A stretch of 64,000 bases of DNA from Candidatus Rothia avicola (GTDB lineage: Bacteria; Actinomycetota; Actinomycetes; Actinomycetales; Micrococcaceae), in NCBI GenBank assembly GCA_019115985.1, contig DXCN01000012.1:1-64000 (forward strand), written 5' to 3'. The notes beneath the pieces were generated by a model. It was not told the DNA's origin. It saw only the letters and a program-made list of their open reading frames with translations, and ran no database searches. Shown piece after piece: positions 44,478 through 53,200 of the stretch (position 1 is its first letter; every line of letters begins with the position of its first letter). Position numbers and translations under genes: made by a program.

Positions 44478-45308
44478 ATGGCGAACTACACCGCAGCCGA
44501 CATCAAGGCTCTGCGCGAAAAGACCGGCGCAGGCATGCTCGACGTCAAGAAGGCCCTCGACGAGGCCAACGGCGACCAGCAGAAGGCAATGGAAATCATC
44601 CGCGTTAAGGGCCTCAAGGGCGTTACCAAGCGCGAAGGTCGTGCAACCGCAGAAGGCCTCGTTGCTGCCCGCGTAGAAAACGGCGTTGGCTTCATGATTG
44701 AAGTTAACTCAGAAACCGACTTCGTTGCTAAGTCCGAGCCCTTCATCAAGTTCGGTAACGACGTCCTCGAAGCAGCAATTGCCGCTAACGCTTCCACCCT
44801 GGAAGAACTCAAGGCAGCTTCTTACGAAGGTAAGACCGTCGACGAGCTCACCACCGAAGCAGGCGCCCTGCTCGGTGAAAAGATCGTTGTTCGCCGCGTA
44901 GCTCGCATTGAGGGCGAGAACGTTGCAGTTTACCTGCACAAGACCTCCAAGGACCTGCCCGCACAGGTTGGCGTTCTGCTCGCAGTAGCTGGCGAGAACA
45001 CCGAGGAAGTTGCTCACGACGTAGCCGTTCACATCGCTGCAATGAGCCCCAAGTACCTCAACTCAGACTCCATCTCAGCTGAGGACATCGAGGCCGAGAA
45101 GCGCGTTGCTGAAGAAACCGCACGCGGCGAAGGCAAGCCCGAGCAGATCATCCCCAAGATCGTTGAAGGTAAGCTCAAGGCTTTCTACAAGGAGAACACC
45201 CTGCTCGACCAGGACTTCGCTAAGGACTCCTCAAAGTCTGTAGCTGCAGTTCTCGAGGAGAACGGTGCAACCGCAACCGCTTTCGAGCGTTTCCGCGTCG
45301 GTGCCTAA
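44478..45308 (+). CDS. tsf: elongation factor Ts
   Basis: Nucleotide exchange factor for EF-Tu. The N-terminal UBA-like domain (ADIKALREKTGAGMLDVKKA) is followed by VNSETDFVAKSEPF, whose TDFV motif inserts into EF-Tu, then two dimerisation halves. Length 276. AAGGAG precedes the ATG. Codons are highly biased, as in other well-expressed genes here. Confidence 0.98.
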   Translation: MANYTAADIKALREKTGAGMLDVKKALDEANGDQQKAMEIIRVKGLKGVTKREGRATAEGLVAARVENGVGFMIEVNSETDFVAKSEPFIKFGNDVLEAAIAANASTLEELKAASYEGKTVDELTTEAGALLGEKIVVRRVARIEGENVAVYLHKTSKDLPAQVGVLLAVAGENTEEVAHDVAVHIAAMSPKYLNSDSISAEDIEAEKRVAEETARGEGKPEQIIPKIVEGKLKAFYKENTLLDQDFAKDSSKSVAAVLEENGATATAFERFRVGA

Positions 45309-45350
45309 TACTCGTCAGGTGTGATTGAGCACCGAAAAAGCTCATAGCTC

Positions 45351-45379
45351 AGGGGAGCCCCGTACAGGGGCTCCCCTTT
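45351..45379 (+). terminator. hairpin between tsf and pyrH
   Basis: AGGGGAGCCCC-GTACA-GGGGCTCCCCT followed by TTT; a terminator or attenuator. Confidence 0.7.
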
Positions 45380-45449
45380 GCCGTATGCTAGAAACAAAGC
45401 GCGCAACGGATGCCGCAAAAAATTTTTGACCTTTTTCAGGAGGGCCACC

Positions 45450-46190
45450 ATGGCAGAGTCAACCCGAACCATCCACCGCGACGACACCGGCCGTCGCCGC
45501 GTCCTACTCAAGCTCTCCGGCGAGGTCTTCGGTGGCGGTGAAGTCGGCATCTCTACCGAGGTCGTCCGCGGCATCGCAGAACAGATTGCCTCAACCATTG
45601 GCCAGGTCGAAGTTGCAGTCGTCGTTGGTGGCGGCAACTTCTTCCGCGGCGCAGAGCTCTCAGAAGCCGGTATGGACCGCTCCCGCGCCGACAACATCGG
45701 CATGCTGGGGACCGTCATGAACTCTCTTGCCCTGCAGGACTTCCTCGAGCAGGCCGGCATCGACACCCGCGTCCAGTCAGCCATCTCCATGCAGCAGGTC
45801 GCAGAAAACTACATCCCCCGCCGCGCTATCCGCCACATGCAAAAAGACCGCGTCGTCATCTTCGGCGCCGGTGCAGGCCTGCCCTACTTCTCCACCGATA
45901 CCGTCTCAGCCCAGCGTGCCCTCGAAATCCACGCTGACGAGGTCCTCGTTGCCAAGAACGGCGTGGACGGCATCTACACCGCCGACCCCAACAAGAACCC
46001 CAATGCTGAGCGCCTCTACAAGCTCACCTACGACGAGGCCCTGAAGCGCAATATCCGCGTCATGGACCAGACCGCCTTCTCTCTCTGCAAGGACAACAAC
46101 GTCACCATGCGCGTCTTCGGTATGCAGGGAGAGGGAAATGTGGCTCGCGCCATTCTCGGTGAGGAGATTGGCACCTTGGTTACTGCCTAA
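45450..46190 (+). CDS. pyrH: UMP kinase
   Basis: Phosphorylates UMP to UDP; hexameric amino-acid-kinase fold. Motifs: [13 protein letters not shown] (phosphate loop Lys), [39 protein letters not shown] and [20 protein letters not shown]. Length 246 from ATG 45450, which has AGGAGG ahead; the open frame extends back to 45378 without homology. Confidence 0.97.
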   Translation: MAESTRTIHRDDTGRRRVLLKLSGEVFGGGEVGISTEVVRGIAEQIASTIGQVEVAVVVGGGNFFRGAELSEAGMDRSRADNIGMLGTVMNSLALQDFLEQAGIDTRVQSAISMQQVAENYIPRRAIRHMQKDRVVIFGAGAGLPYFSTDTVSAQRALEIHADEVLVAKNGVDGIYTADPNKNPNAERLYKLTYDEALKRNIRVMDQTAFSLCKDNNVTMRVFGMQGEGNVARAILGEEIGTLVTA

Positions 46191-46271
46191 AGGCTCCAAG
46201 ACCACTAGACTAGATAGAGACTACCTATACAGCGCCCACTGACGGGCACAACCCTAAAGGACTAACAACAG

Positions 46272-46829
46272 ATGGTTGAAGAAACCCTGCTCGAAGCCGG
46301 CGAAAAGATGGACAAGTCCGTCGAGGCCCTCAAGAACGAATTTGCCTCAATCCGCACCGGACGCGCCAACCCCGCTCTCTTCGCAAACCTCACCGCAGAC
46401 TACTACGGTGCACCCACCCCCCTGCAGCAGCTGGCGTCCTTCCAGACCCCCGAAGCTCGCACCGTCCTGATCACCCCCTACGACAAGAGCGCCCTGGGTG
46501 CCATCGAAAAGGCGATCCGCGACTCCGACCTCGGTGCTAACCCCGCCAACGACGGCAACGTCGTGCGTGTTGTCATGCCCGAGATGACTGAAGAGCGCCG
46601 CAAGGAATACATCAAGATGGCCGGCCACAAGGCAGAAGAAGGCCGCGTTGCTGTGCGCAACACCCGCCGCCACGCCAAGACCGCTCTCGACAAGCTGGTC
46701 AAGGACGGCGAAATCGGTGAGGACGAGGGCGCACGCGGCGAAAAGGAACTCGACGCCCTGACCAAGAAGCACATCGACACCGTTGATGCGCTGCTGAAGT
46801 CTAAGGAAGCTGAACTGCTCGAGGTCTAA
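46272..46829 (+). CDS. frr: ribosome recycling factor
   Basis: Splits the post-termination ribosome with EF-G. Full 185-residue protein with GEKMDKSVEALKNEFASIRTGRANPALF (domain I start), YYGAPTPLQQLAS, the hinge and ERRKEYIKMAGHKAEEGRVAVRN. AAAGGA is ten bases before the ATG. cdsA starts 6 bases after its stop. Confidence 0.98.
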   Translation: MVEETLLEAGEKMDKSVEALKNEFASIRTGRANPALFANLTADYYGAPTPLQQLASFQTPEARTVLITPYDKSALGAIEKAIRDSDLGANPANDGNVVRVVMPEMTEERRKEYIKMAGHKAEEGRVAVRNTRRHAKTALDKLVKDGEIGEDEGARGEKELDALTKKHIDTVDALLKSKEAELLEV

Positions 46830-46835
46830 ATCCGA

Positions 46836-47681
46836 ATGACTGTTCAACCTCAAGAACAGCCGCCCCAGGCCTCTAAAGCCGGCAGGAACCTACCCGCCGC
46901 CATCACCGTCGGCCTCGTGCTGGGCGCGTTGCTGGCGGTGGGTTTGTTTTTTGTCCCTCTTATCCTTGTGCTCCTGGCGGCTGCTGCCGTGTCGGTAGGT
47001 ACCTGGGAGGTCTGCCACGGGCTCAACCAGAAACGCGGCATGGGAATTCCCGTTGTCCCCGCCGTTGCAACAGCCTTTGTCATGCCCTTTGCTGCCTACT
47101 ACGGGGGCGGGCCCTGGCTGATTTTTACCGTGGTCGCCTCAATCCTGGCGCTGATTGGCTGGCGTATTGTGGGGGACCGCGACGGCATGATTATGTCGAT
47201 TATGGGGTCCATCTTCGTGATGTCCTGGGTGCCCTTCATGATTTCCCTGGCCCTGCTGCTCTACCGCGAAGATTCTGGCCCGGGCAAGGTACTCATGATC
47301 TTGCTCATGGCCATCGGTAATGACACCTGGGGCTACATTGCTGGCGTTAGATGGGGCAAGACCCCTATGGCTCCCAAGATTTCTCCCAAGAAAACCTGGG
47401 AGGGCTTTGCCGGGTCGATGGTGGGCTCGATTATCGTGGGCATCATCTGCTCCCTCGTCATCGGGGATCCTTGGTGGTATGGCCTGGTCGTAGCTATCTT
47501 CCTGGTGGTAGCCTCAACGGCAGGTGACCTGGGGGAGTCTATGGTCAAGCGCGAAATCGGCATTAAAGACATGTCGAATATCCTGCCCGGCCACGGTGGC
47601 GTGATGGACCGACTGGATTCCATCGTCTTTGCTATTGCTATCGGCTACGTGATTTTCTCGGTACTCTCAGCTCTCTTCTAA
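46836..47681 (+). CDS. cdsA: phosphatidate cytidylyltransferase
   Basis: Integral membrane enzyme making CDP-diacylglycerol from phosphatidate and CTP. About seven to eight membrane segments. The C-terminal family signature is complete: SMVKREIGIKDMSNILPGHGG then VMDRLDS. Length 281. It follows frr by 6 bases, the usual order. Confidence 0.95.
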   Translation: MTVQPQEQPPQASKAGRNLPAAITVGLVLGALLAVGLFFVPLILVLLAAAAVSVGTWEVCHGLNQKRGMGIPVVPAVATAFVMPFAAYYGGGPWLIFTVVASILALIGWRIVGDRDGMIMSIMGSIFVMSWVPFMISLALLLYREDSGPGKVLMILLMAIGNDTWGYIAGVRWGKTPMAPKISPKKTWEGFAGSMVGSIIVGIICSLVIGDPWWYGLVVAIFLVVASTAGDLGESMVKREIGIKDMSNILPGHGGVMDRLDSIVFAIAIGYVIFSVLSALF

Positions 47682-47714
47682 GAGGCAGAGGGCTGCCAGG
47701 TATTTGGAGGCTCA

Positions 47715-48308
47715 ATGAAACATCAGGCTGAATCTTCCGGTGAATTCCGCCGGGTTAGTTCCCACGAGAAGGGGTACTCGGTAGCTGCTGTAGATTCCTT
47801 CTTCACCCGCCTAGCCGACGACTACGAATTGATGCTTTCCGGCGCAGAGCTGGGCCAGGACATACATACCTCCCGGACGGTGCGTGAAGCTACATTTGAG
47901 GGGGAGAACGGTGGCTATGCCCCGCAGGACGTCGATGCTGCCCTCGATAAGGTTGAAGACCGTTTCTGTGAGCTAGAGAAGCAACTGTATCTGCAGCGGT
48001 ACGGGCAGCACACCTGGGATCAGGCGGTGCAAGAGCTGCGGGAGCTCCTGCTCGGGCGCCTAGAGCGTCCTGCCGGCGAGCGCTTTCGCAGACCCGCTAA
48101 GAAGTTGACCAAGGGGTATTTCACAGCAGAAGTCGATGCCCTCTGTGACCGGCTTCTAGCTCATGTGGAGGGGGCGGACGTCCTTACCCCCGCTGATATC
48201 AGGGCGGCAGCTTTTAGCCCGGCAACGGGGGATATCTGCTACGAGGAAACCCAGGTCGATGCCTTCTTGGATCGAGCCATTGAGTACCTCAACGACACTG
48301 CCCAGTAG
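47715..48308 (+). CDS. DivIVA-domain protein
   Basis: A 197-residue cytosolic protein with three short DivIVA-like segments of the K/RGYxxxxVDxF type: SSHEKGYSVAAVDSFFTRLA (residues 16-35), the weaker GGYAPQDVDAALDKVEDRF (near 76) and KLTKGYFTAEVDALCDRLL (near 132), and a final ICYEETQVDAFLDRAI. Such multi-repeat proteins are found in this spot behind cdsA in Micrococcaceae. It may link to Wag31/DivIVA at poles or septum; the role is unknown. Confidence 0.8.
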   Translation: MKHQAESSGEFRRVSSHEKGYSVAAVDSFFTRLADDYELMLSGAELGQDIHTSRTVREATFEGENGGYAPQDVDAALDKVEDRFCELEKQLYLQRYGQHTWDQAVQELRELLLGRLERPAGERFRRPAKKLTKGYFTAEVDALCDRLLAHVEGADVLTPADIRAAAFSPATGDICYEETQVDAFLDRAIEYLNDTAQ

Positions 48309-48326
48309 GTTAATGAGAGCTGTCGA

Positions 48327-48367
48327 GTGCGGACCACCTGAAATATTTCAGGTGGTCCGCACTTTTT
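48327..48367 (+). terminator. perfect palindrome terminator after the ribosomal-protein operon
   Basis: GTGCGGACCACCTGAAA and TTTCAGGTGGTCCGCAC (17 bp, TA between), followed by TTTTT. An exceptionally long perfect stem. Confidence 0.9.
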
Positions 48368-48435
48368 AGTCTAGATACTTGTATGTAACGTAGATAACAG
48401 GATAATCTGTGTTCAGTTACACAAAGGAGGTAGTG

Positions 48436-48807
48436 ATGTCACACACATCACCTGAGTCTCACCAGCCCGTTGTTGACGCTGAACACGTTGATTTCCGGGC
48501 CGCCCAGAATAGCGGTGAGTTTAAAGAGCTTCGCACAACTCACAGGTCCTTCGTTTTTCCCATGACCGTGGCCTTCCTTGTCTGGTATCTGCTCTATGTG
48601 GTTCTGGCGGTGTACGCCCCCGGGTTCATGTCGACCAAGGTGCTGGGCAATGTCAATATCGGCATTATTTTCGGTCTTTTGCAGTTTGTCACCACGTTCA
48701 CCATTACCGGATGCTATGTGGCTTTTGCAAACAAGAAGCTTGACCCGCGCGCGAGCAGCCTTCGCGCTGACATTGAATCAGGGCACTACGCCCACAAGAC
48801 TCACTAA
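48436..48807 (+). CDS. DUF485 membrane protein (symporter partner)
   Basis: A 123-residue YjcH-like protein with two membrane helices (FVFPMTVAFLVWYLLYVVLA and VNIGIIFGLLQFVTTFTITG) and the DUF485 end CYVAFANKKLDPRASSLRAD. These proteins are encoded directly before ActP/MctC-type monocarboxylate symporters and probably act with them. ATG 48436 has AGGAGG in front. The symporter gene starts 12 bases after its stop. Confidence 0.92.
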   Translation: MSHTSPESHQPVVDAEHVDFRAAQNSGEFKELRTTHRSFVFPMTVAFLVWYLLYVVLAVYAPGFMSTKVLGNVNIGIIFGLLQFVTTFTITGCYVAFANKKLDPRASSLRADIESGHYAHKTH

Positions 48808-48819
48808 GGGGTGAATTTC

Positions 48820-50442
48820 ATGACGTCAACAGGAACTCTGCTGGCTGCTGAAGCTAGCGCTCAGACCGTGGGCACCCCCTGGGTAAACATGGCCGTATTC
48901 GGTGCCTTCGTGCTGGCTACCATGGTGGTGGTGCTTCGCGCCTCTAAGAACAACAAGACCGCGGCAGACTACTACGCCGGTGGCCGCTCCTTTAGCGGTA
49001 CCCAGAACGGTCTGGCTATCGCGGGTGACTACCTCTCGGCGGCCTCCTTCCTCGGTATTGTGGGCGCTATTGCCCTGCAGGGGTATGACGGCTTCCTCTA
49101 CTCCATCGGCTTCCTGGTTGCTTGGCTGGTGGCCCTGCTGCTGGTGGCTGAGCCCCTACGTAACACCGGTAAGTTCACCATGGCGGATGTGCTCTCCTTC
49201 CGTCTGCGCCAGCGTCCCGTCCGAATTGCTGCCTGTATCTCAACCCTGGCGGTTACCCTCTTCTACTTGCTGGCGCAGATGGCTGGTGCGGGTGCCCTGG
49301 TCTCCCTGCTGATGGGTATTAGCTCCAAGGCCGGTCAGTCGCTGGTCATCATTATCGTGGGTGTGCTCATGATTGGGTACGTGCTCATCGGCGGTATGAA
49401 GGGTACCACCTGGGTGCAGATTATTAAGGCTGTTCTGCTGGTTTCTGGCGTCGCTACTATGACCATTTGGATTCTGGCAATCTACGGCTTCAACTTCTCC
49501 GCGCTGCTCGGTTCGGCGGTTGACACCTCCGGTAACCCGGCCATGCTGGAGCCCGGCCTCAAGTACGGTCTGAACGACCTGACCAAGCTGGACTTCATCT
49601 CCCTCTCCCTGGCCCTGGTCTTCGGTGCAGCTGGCCTGCCCCACGTGCTCATGCGTTTCTACACCGTTCCTACCGCTAAGGAGGCCCGTAAGTCGGTGGT
49701 CTGGGCTATCGTGCTAATCGGCCTCTTCTACCTCTTCACCCTGGTGCTGGGCTTCGGCGCTGCTGCCCTGGTGGGTGCGGACGCCATCAAGGCGGCTCCC
49801 GGTGGCGTTAACTCGGCAGCCCCCCTGCTGGCCTTTGAACTGGGCGGCTCCCTGCTGATGGGGGTTATCTCTGCGGTTGCTTTCGCAACCATCCTGGCTG
49901 TGGTTGCGGGTCTGGCGATTACCGCGTCCGCCTCCTTCGCCCACGATATCTACACCAACGTTATCTGCAAGGGTAAGGCTGACCCTGCCAAGGAAATCCG
50001 CGTAGCAAAAACCACCGTGGTGGTTATCGGCCTGCTGTCTATCGCAGGCGGTATCGGCGCCCAGGGGCAGAACGTAGCCTTCCTGGTGGCCCTGGCCTTC
50101 GCGGTAGCTGCCTCGGCTAACCTGCCGACCATCGTCTACTCCCTCTTCTGGAAGGGCTTCAAGACCCGAGGTGCCCTCTGGTCTATGTACGGTGGTTTGG
50201 GCATTTCCATCATCCTCATCATCTTCTCCCCGGTTATGTCCGGTACTGAGACCTCTATGATTCCCGGTGCTGACTTCGCCTGGTTCCCCCTGGCTAACCC
50301 CGGTATTGTAGCGATTCCCGCCGCCTTCCTGCTGGGCTTCTTGGGCTCTCTGGGTGGCGATAAGGAAGATGAAATCAAGCAGGCTGAGATGGAAGTTCGC
50401 TCCCTCACCGGCGTCGGCGCCGAAGGGGCTATCGACCACTAA
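48820..50442 (+). CDS. actP: cation/acetate (monocarboxylate) symporter, SSS family
   Basis: Sodium:solute symporter with about 13 membrane segments that likely imports acetate, propionate or pyruvate. Typical SSS features: DYYAGGRSFSGTQNGLAIAGDYLSAASFLG at the start, RLRQRPVRIAACISTL, GGMKGTTWVQIIKAVLL and LPHVLMRFYTVPTAKEARKS. Length 540 from ATG 48820 with AAGGGG ahead; a GTG nine bases upstream is possible. Forms an operon with the DUF485 gene. It resembles ActP and corynebacterial MctC; the exact substrate is uncertain. Confidence 0.92.
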   Translation: MTSTGTLLAAEASAQTVGTPWVNMAVFGAFVLATMVVVLRASKNNKTAADYYAGGRSFSGTQNGLAIAGDYLSAASFLGIVGAIALQGYDGFLYSIGFLVAWLVALLLVAEPLRNTGKFTMADVLSFRLRQRPVRIAACISTLAVTLFYLLAQMAGAGALVSLLMGISSKAGQSLVIIIVGVLMIGYVLIGGMKGTTWVQIIKAVLLVSGVATMTIWILAIYGFNFSALLGSAVDTSGNPAMLEPGLKYGLNDLTKLDFISLSLALVFGAAGLPHVLMRFYTVPTAKEARKSVVWAIVLIGLFYLFTLVLGFGAAALVGADAIKAAPGGVNSAAPLLAFELGGSLLMGVISAVAFATILAVVAGLAITASASFAHDIYTNVICKGKADPAKEIRVAKTTVVVIGLLSIAGGIGAQGQNVAFLVALAFAVAASANLPTIVYSLFWKGFKTRGALWSMYGGLGISIILIIFSPVMSGTETSMIPGADFAWFPLANPGIVAIPAAFLLGFLGSLGGDKEDEIKQAEMEVRSLTGVGAEGAIDH

Positions 50443-50464
50443 GAAATAGTAGGTTCGAACTTTT

Positions 50465-50510
50465 ACCCCCACCGCTAGCAACCTGTCAAAGGCGAGCTGG
50501 TGGTGGGGGT
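50465..50510 (+). terminator. symporter terminator
   Basis: ACCCCCACC and GGTGGGGGT pair around a looser inner stem shortly after the stop. No T-run. Confidence 0.5.
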
Positions 50511-50663
50511 GAATTGTGCATCTAGAGTCTAGCTAGGGTGAGTGTACAAATAGTAAGTTAACTCACTTGTAGTTTACTTAGTTTCATCTTGGAATCTGAT
50601 ATAAACTAGAAGCACGCTGAATAAATCGAGGCTTGGCCTCGATACCTACGAAAGAAGGAAAAC

Positions 50664-50927
50664 ATGTCAATTCTTGGTTGGATCATTCTTGGTCTTCTTG
50701 CCGGCGCCCTCGCAAAGCTGATTATGCCCGGTAAGCAGGGTGGCGGCATCCTGGTCACCATGGTGCTCGGTATCGTAGGCGCCCTGCTCGGTGGCTTTAT
50801 CGGCAACTTCATCCCCGGTCTGTCGGACGGCATTCAGAGCTTCAGCATCGGCACCCTCTTCACCGCCGTTGTAGGCTCACTGCTGGTCCTCTGGATCTAC
50901 GGTGCCGTTACCAAGAACAAGGCCTAA
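50664..50927 (+). CDS. GlsB/YeaQ/YmgE family stress membrane protein
   Basis: An 87-residue protein with three membrane helices and the family pattern ILGWIILGLLAGALAKLIMPG then GGILVTMVLGIVGALLGGFIG. It belongs to the transglycosylase-associated family (PF04226), linked to stress and envelope in other bacteria; no enzyme activity is established. GAAAGAAGGA lies before the ATG. Monocistronic. Confidence 0.92.
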   Translation: MSILGWIILGLLAGALAKLIMPGKQGGGILVTMVLGIVGALLGGFIGNFIPGLSDGIQSFSIGTLFTAVVGSLLVLWIYGAVTKNKA

Positions 50928-50955
50928 GCCCAAGTAGCTTAACCCTAAGCACCCA

Positions 50956-51006
50956 AGCCCCGGCGGGGCGTCCTCGCATCAAAGCAGACGCCCACCGGGG
51001 CTTTGC
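50956..51006 (+). terminator. terminator of the GlsB-family gene
   Basis: AGCCCCGGCGGGGCGTC and GACGCCCACCGGGGCT pair with one mismatch, then TTG. Confidence 0.75.
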
Positions 51007-51109
51007 GCTACCCGCGTGGGCAAAAGAACACCGCCCCCTCAACCAGGCGGGCGGACGCCGGCGGTAGGGTAGTGGGGCACCACAAGAACACCGGCAGGTA
51101 GGGATCTTC

Positions 51110-52948
51110 ATGAAAAGCATCGCCAGAATCGTTAGAGCCACCAAGGAGCTATGGCCCTACTTTGTAGGAATCATCATCTGTGCGGTGCTTACCAGCGCAA
51201 CTTCCCTGCTGGCCCCCTTCATTATTTCGGGGGCAACGGATGCCGTCGTGGGGCACCTGAACGGTTCAGCCCCCACCACGGGCACAGCCATCGCCTGGTT
51301 CGCGGTCGCCTACCTGGCAGCCCAGCTGGTGAGCGTCCTGACCACCAACATCGGCGGCTACATCGGGGACGTGATGAGCCAGCGCATGCGCACCATCCTG
51401 TCGGTGCGCTACTACGAGAAACTGCTCTCCCTGCCCCTGTCCTACTTCGACACCGAGCTAACCGGCACTATCATTGCCCGGCTCAACCGCTCCATCACCG
51501 AAGTCACCAACTTCGTCAAAACCATGAGCAACACCTTCATCTCCCTGGTGCTCACTACGGTCTCGGTGATTGTGATTAGCTCCATCTACTACTGGCCGCT
51601 AGGGCTGCTGCTCATCATCATCTTCCCGGTCTACTTCTGGCTCACCAGCAAAACCAGCGAAAAATGGCAGGTCTGGGAAGGCGAGAAGAACGAGAATATC
51701 GACATCGCATCCGGCCGGTTTGCCGAGGTCATCGGGCAGATTCGCGTGGTCAAGTCTTTCGGCCGCGAGCGCCGGGAACTCACTGATTTCGGTGGCCGTT
51801 TCGAAAAGACCATCGGGCTTACCCGCGCCCAGTCTAAGTTCTGGCACTCCATGGACGTTGCCCGCCTCTCCTTCCTCAACCTCATTTTCTTCGCCCTCTA
51901 CCTGCTGATTTTCCTGCGAACCCTGGCCGGGGACTTCACCATCGGTGACATGGTGCTGCTCATTCAGCTTCTGGCCATGGCGGTAGCTCCCATCAATTCG
52001 CTCTCCTGGATTGTGGATACCGCCCAGCGCGCTATCGCCGGCTCTAAGGACTACTTCGAGGTCATGGAACGGCAGTCGGATGCCCGCGCCCTGGCCATTA
52101 CCGCCGGGGCTGCCGGGGTGCGTCCGGATTCCGCTACTGATGCCGCTGCCGCCAGCATCACCGCTGAACCCGGGGCCGAACTCGTCCGCTTTGAGGGAGT
52201 GACCTTCGGCTATGAGGGCGAATCAGATGTGCTGCACGGGATTAATCTGGCGGTGAAGCGCGGTGAGCGTATTGCCTTTGTGGGGGAGTCCGGCGGGGGC
52301 AAGTCGACCCTCATGGCCCTGCTCGAAGGTCTCTATGACCCGCGTGAAGGCCGGGTGCTGGTAGACGGCATGGATATTGCCGGCAGCGACCTGGCGCAGG
52401 TGCGCTCGCTGATTGGCATGGTCTTCCAGGAGGCCTCGCTCTTCTCTGGCACCATCGCCGAGAATATTGCCTACGGCCGCCCCGACGCTACTCGGGAGCA
52501 GATTATTGAGGCCGCCACTAAGGCGAACGCCCACGACTTTATCTCGAAGTTTGCGGACGGCTACGAGTCGCTGATCGGCGAGCGCGGCCTGAAGCTATCG
52601 GGCGGCCAGAAGCAGCGTATCGCTATTGCCCGGGCCATGCTCAAGGACGCCCCGATCCTGATTCTGGATGAGGCAACCAGCGCCCTGGACACCAAGGCTG
52701 AGCGAGCCGTGCAGAAAGGCCTGGAAGAGCTGATGGAGGGCCGAACCTCCCTCATCATTGCCCACCGCCTTTCGACCATCGCAACGGTAGACCGTATCGT
52801 TACCCTCAAGGAGGGGCGGATTGACGAGGTGGGTAGCCCGGCTGAGCTGGCTGCCTCCGGCGGTATCTACGCCGAGCTGCTGGGCCTGCAGAATAATGGA
52901 GGTAAGGCAAGCAAGAAGAAGCTACAGAGCTTCGACATCGTCGGCTAA
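51110..52948 (+). CDS. ABC exporter, fused permease and ATPase
   Basis: Half-size exporter (type IV ABC, MdlB/MsbA-like). Six membrane helices in residues 15-300, with the coupling region LSLPLSYFDTELTGTIIARL. The ATPase domain has Walker A FVGESGGGKSTLMALL, Q-loop MVFQEASLF, signature LSGGQKQRIAIARAM, Walker B ILILDEATSALD and the switch His in IIAHRLSTI. Length 612; about 40 extra residues (Ala/Thr/Ser-rich) join the domains. Works as a dimer; only one half is encoded here, so a homodimer or a distant partner. The substrate (drug, lipid or peptide) is unknown. Confidence 0.92.
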   Translation: MKSIARIVRATKELWPYFVGIIICAVLTSATSLLAPFIISGATDAVVGHLNGSAPTTGTAIAWFAVAYLAAQLVSVLTTNIGGYIGDVMSQRMRTILSVRYYEKLLSLPLSYFDTELTGTIIARLNRSITEVTNFVKTMSNTFISLVLTTVSVIVISSIYYWPLGLLLIIIFPVYFWLTSKTSEKWQVWEGEKNENIDIASGRFAEVIGQIRVVKSFGRERRELTDFGGRFEKTIGLTRAQSKFWHSMDVARLSFLNLIFFALYLLIFLRTLAGDFTIGDMVLLIQLLAMAVAPINSLSWIVDTAQRAIAGSKDYFEVMERQSDARALAITAGAAGVRPDSATDAAAASITAEPGAELVRFEGVTFGYEGESDVLHGINLAVKRGERIAFVGESGGGKSTLMALLEGLYDPREGRVLVDGMDIAGSDLAQVRSLIGMVFQEASLFSGTIAENIAYGRPDATREQIIEAATKANAHDFISKFADGYESLIGERGLKLSGGQKQRIAIARAMLKDAPILILDEATSALDTKAERAVQKGLEELMEGRTSLIIAHRLSTIATVDRIVTLKEGRIDEVGSPAELAASGGIYAELLGLQNNGGKASKKKLQSFDIVG

Positions 52949-52953
52949 AGGGG

Positions 52954-53020
52954 GTAGGTACCATCTAGGTCAGAAATGACCATCAACTAGGTGGGTTTTT
53001 CTGACCTAGATGGTAGCTAC
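52954..53020 (+). terminator. 23-bp-arm hairpin between ABC exporter and small ORF
   Basis: GTAGGTACCATCTAGGTCAGAAA and its complement at 52998-53020 match at 22 of 23. The 21-base loop contains a partial copy of the arm (ACCATCAACTAGGT), suggesting it arose by inverted duplication. Serves as a terminator. Confidence 0.7.
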
Positions 53021-53027
53021 CGGGGTG

Positions 53028-53033
53028 TAAAAC
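53028..53033 (+). promoter_or_regulatory. -10-like TAAAAC before the 51-residue ORF
   Basis: TAAAAC, 7 bases, ATG 53041. Would give a leaderless message that also reads dxr. Confidence 0.35.
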
Positions 53034-53040
53034 TTAAGGT

Positions 53041-53196
53041 ATGAAGAAAACTACCCTCACCACCTTAGCCGGTGGGCTGGCCCTAGCCACCGCCGGGCAC
53101 TTCGCCTTCTGGGGCTACCGCTACCTGATAACTGCCCCCTCTCGTCGCTCCTGGACCATCTTGCTAGGACCTGCCCGCTACCTCACCAGAAAATAG
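53041..53196 (+). CDS. 51-residue basic membrane protein
   Basis: A short ORF, MKKTTLTTLAGGLALATAGH then FAFWGYRYLITAPSRRSWTI and LLGPARYLTRK, ending 4 bases before dxr. One hydrophobic segment (residues 6-26) and a basic tail. Host-like codon use, a start 7 bases from a -10-like hexamer and its tight link to dxr support it. I know no function. It could instead be just a leader for dxr. Confidence 0.5.
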   Translation: MKKTTLTTLAGGLALATAGHFAFWGYRYLITAPSRRSWTILLGPARYLTRK

Positions 53197-53200
53197 AATC

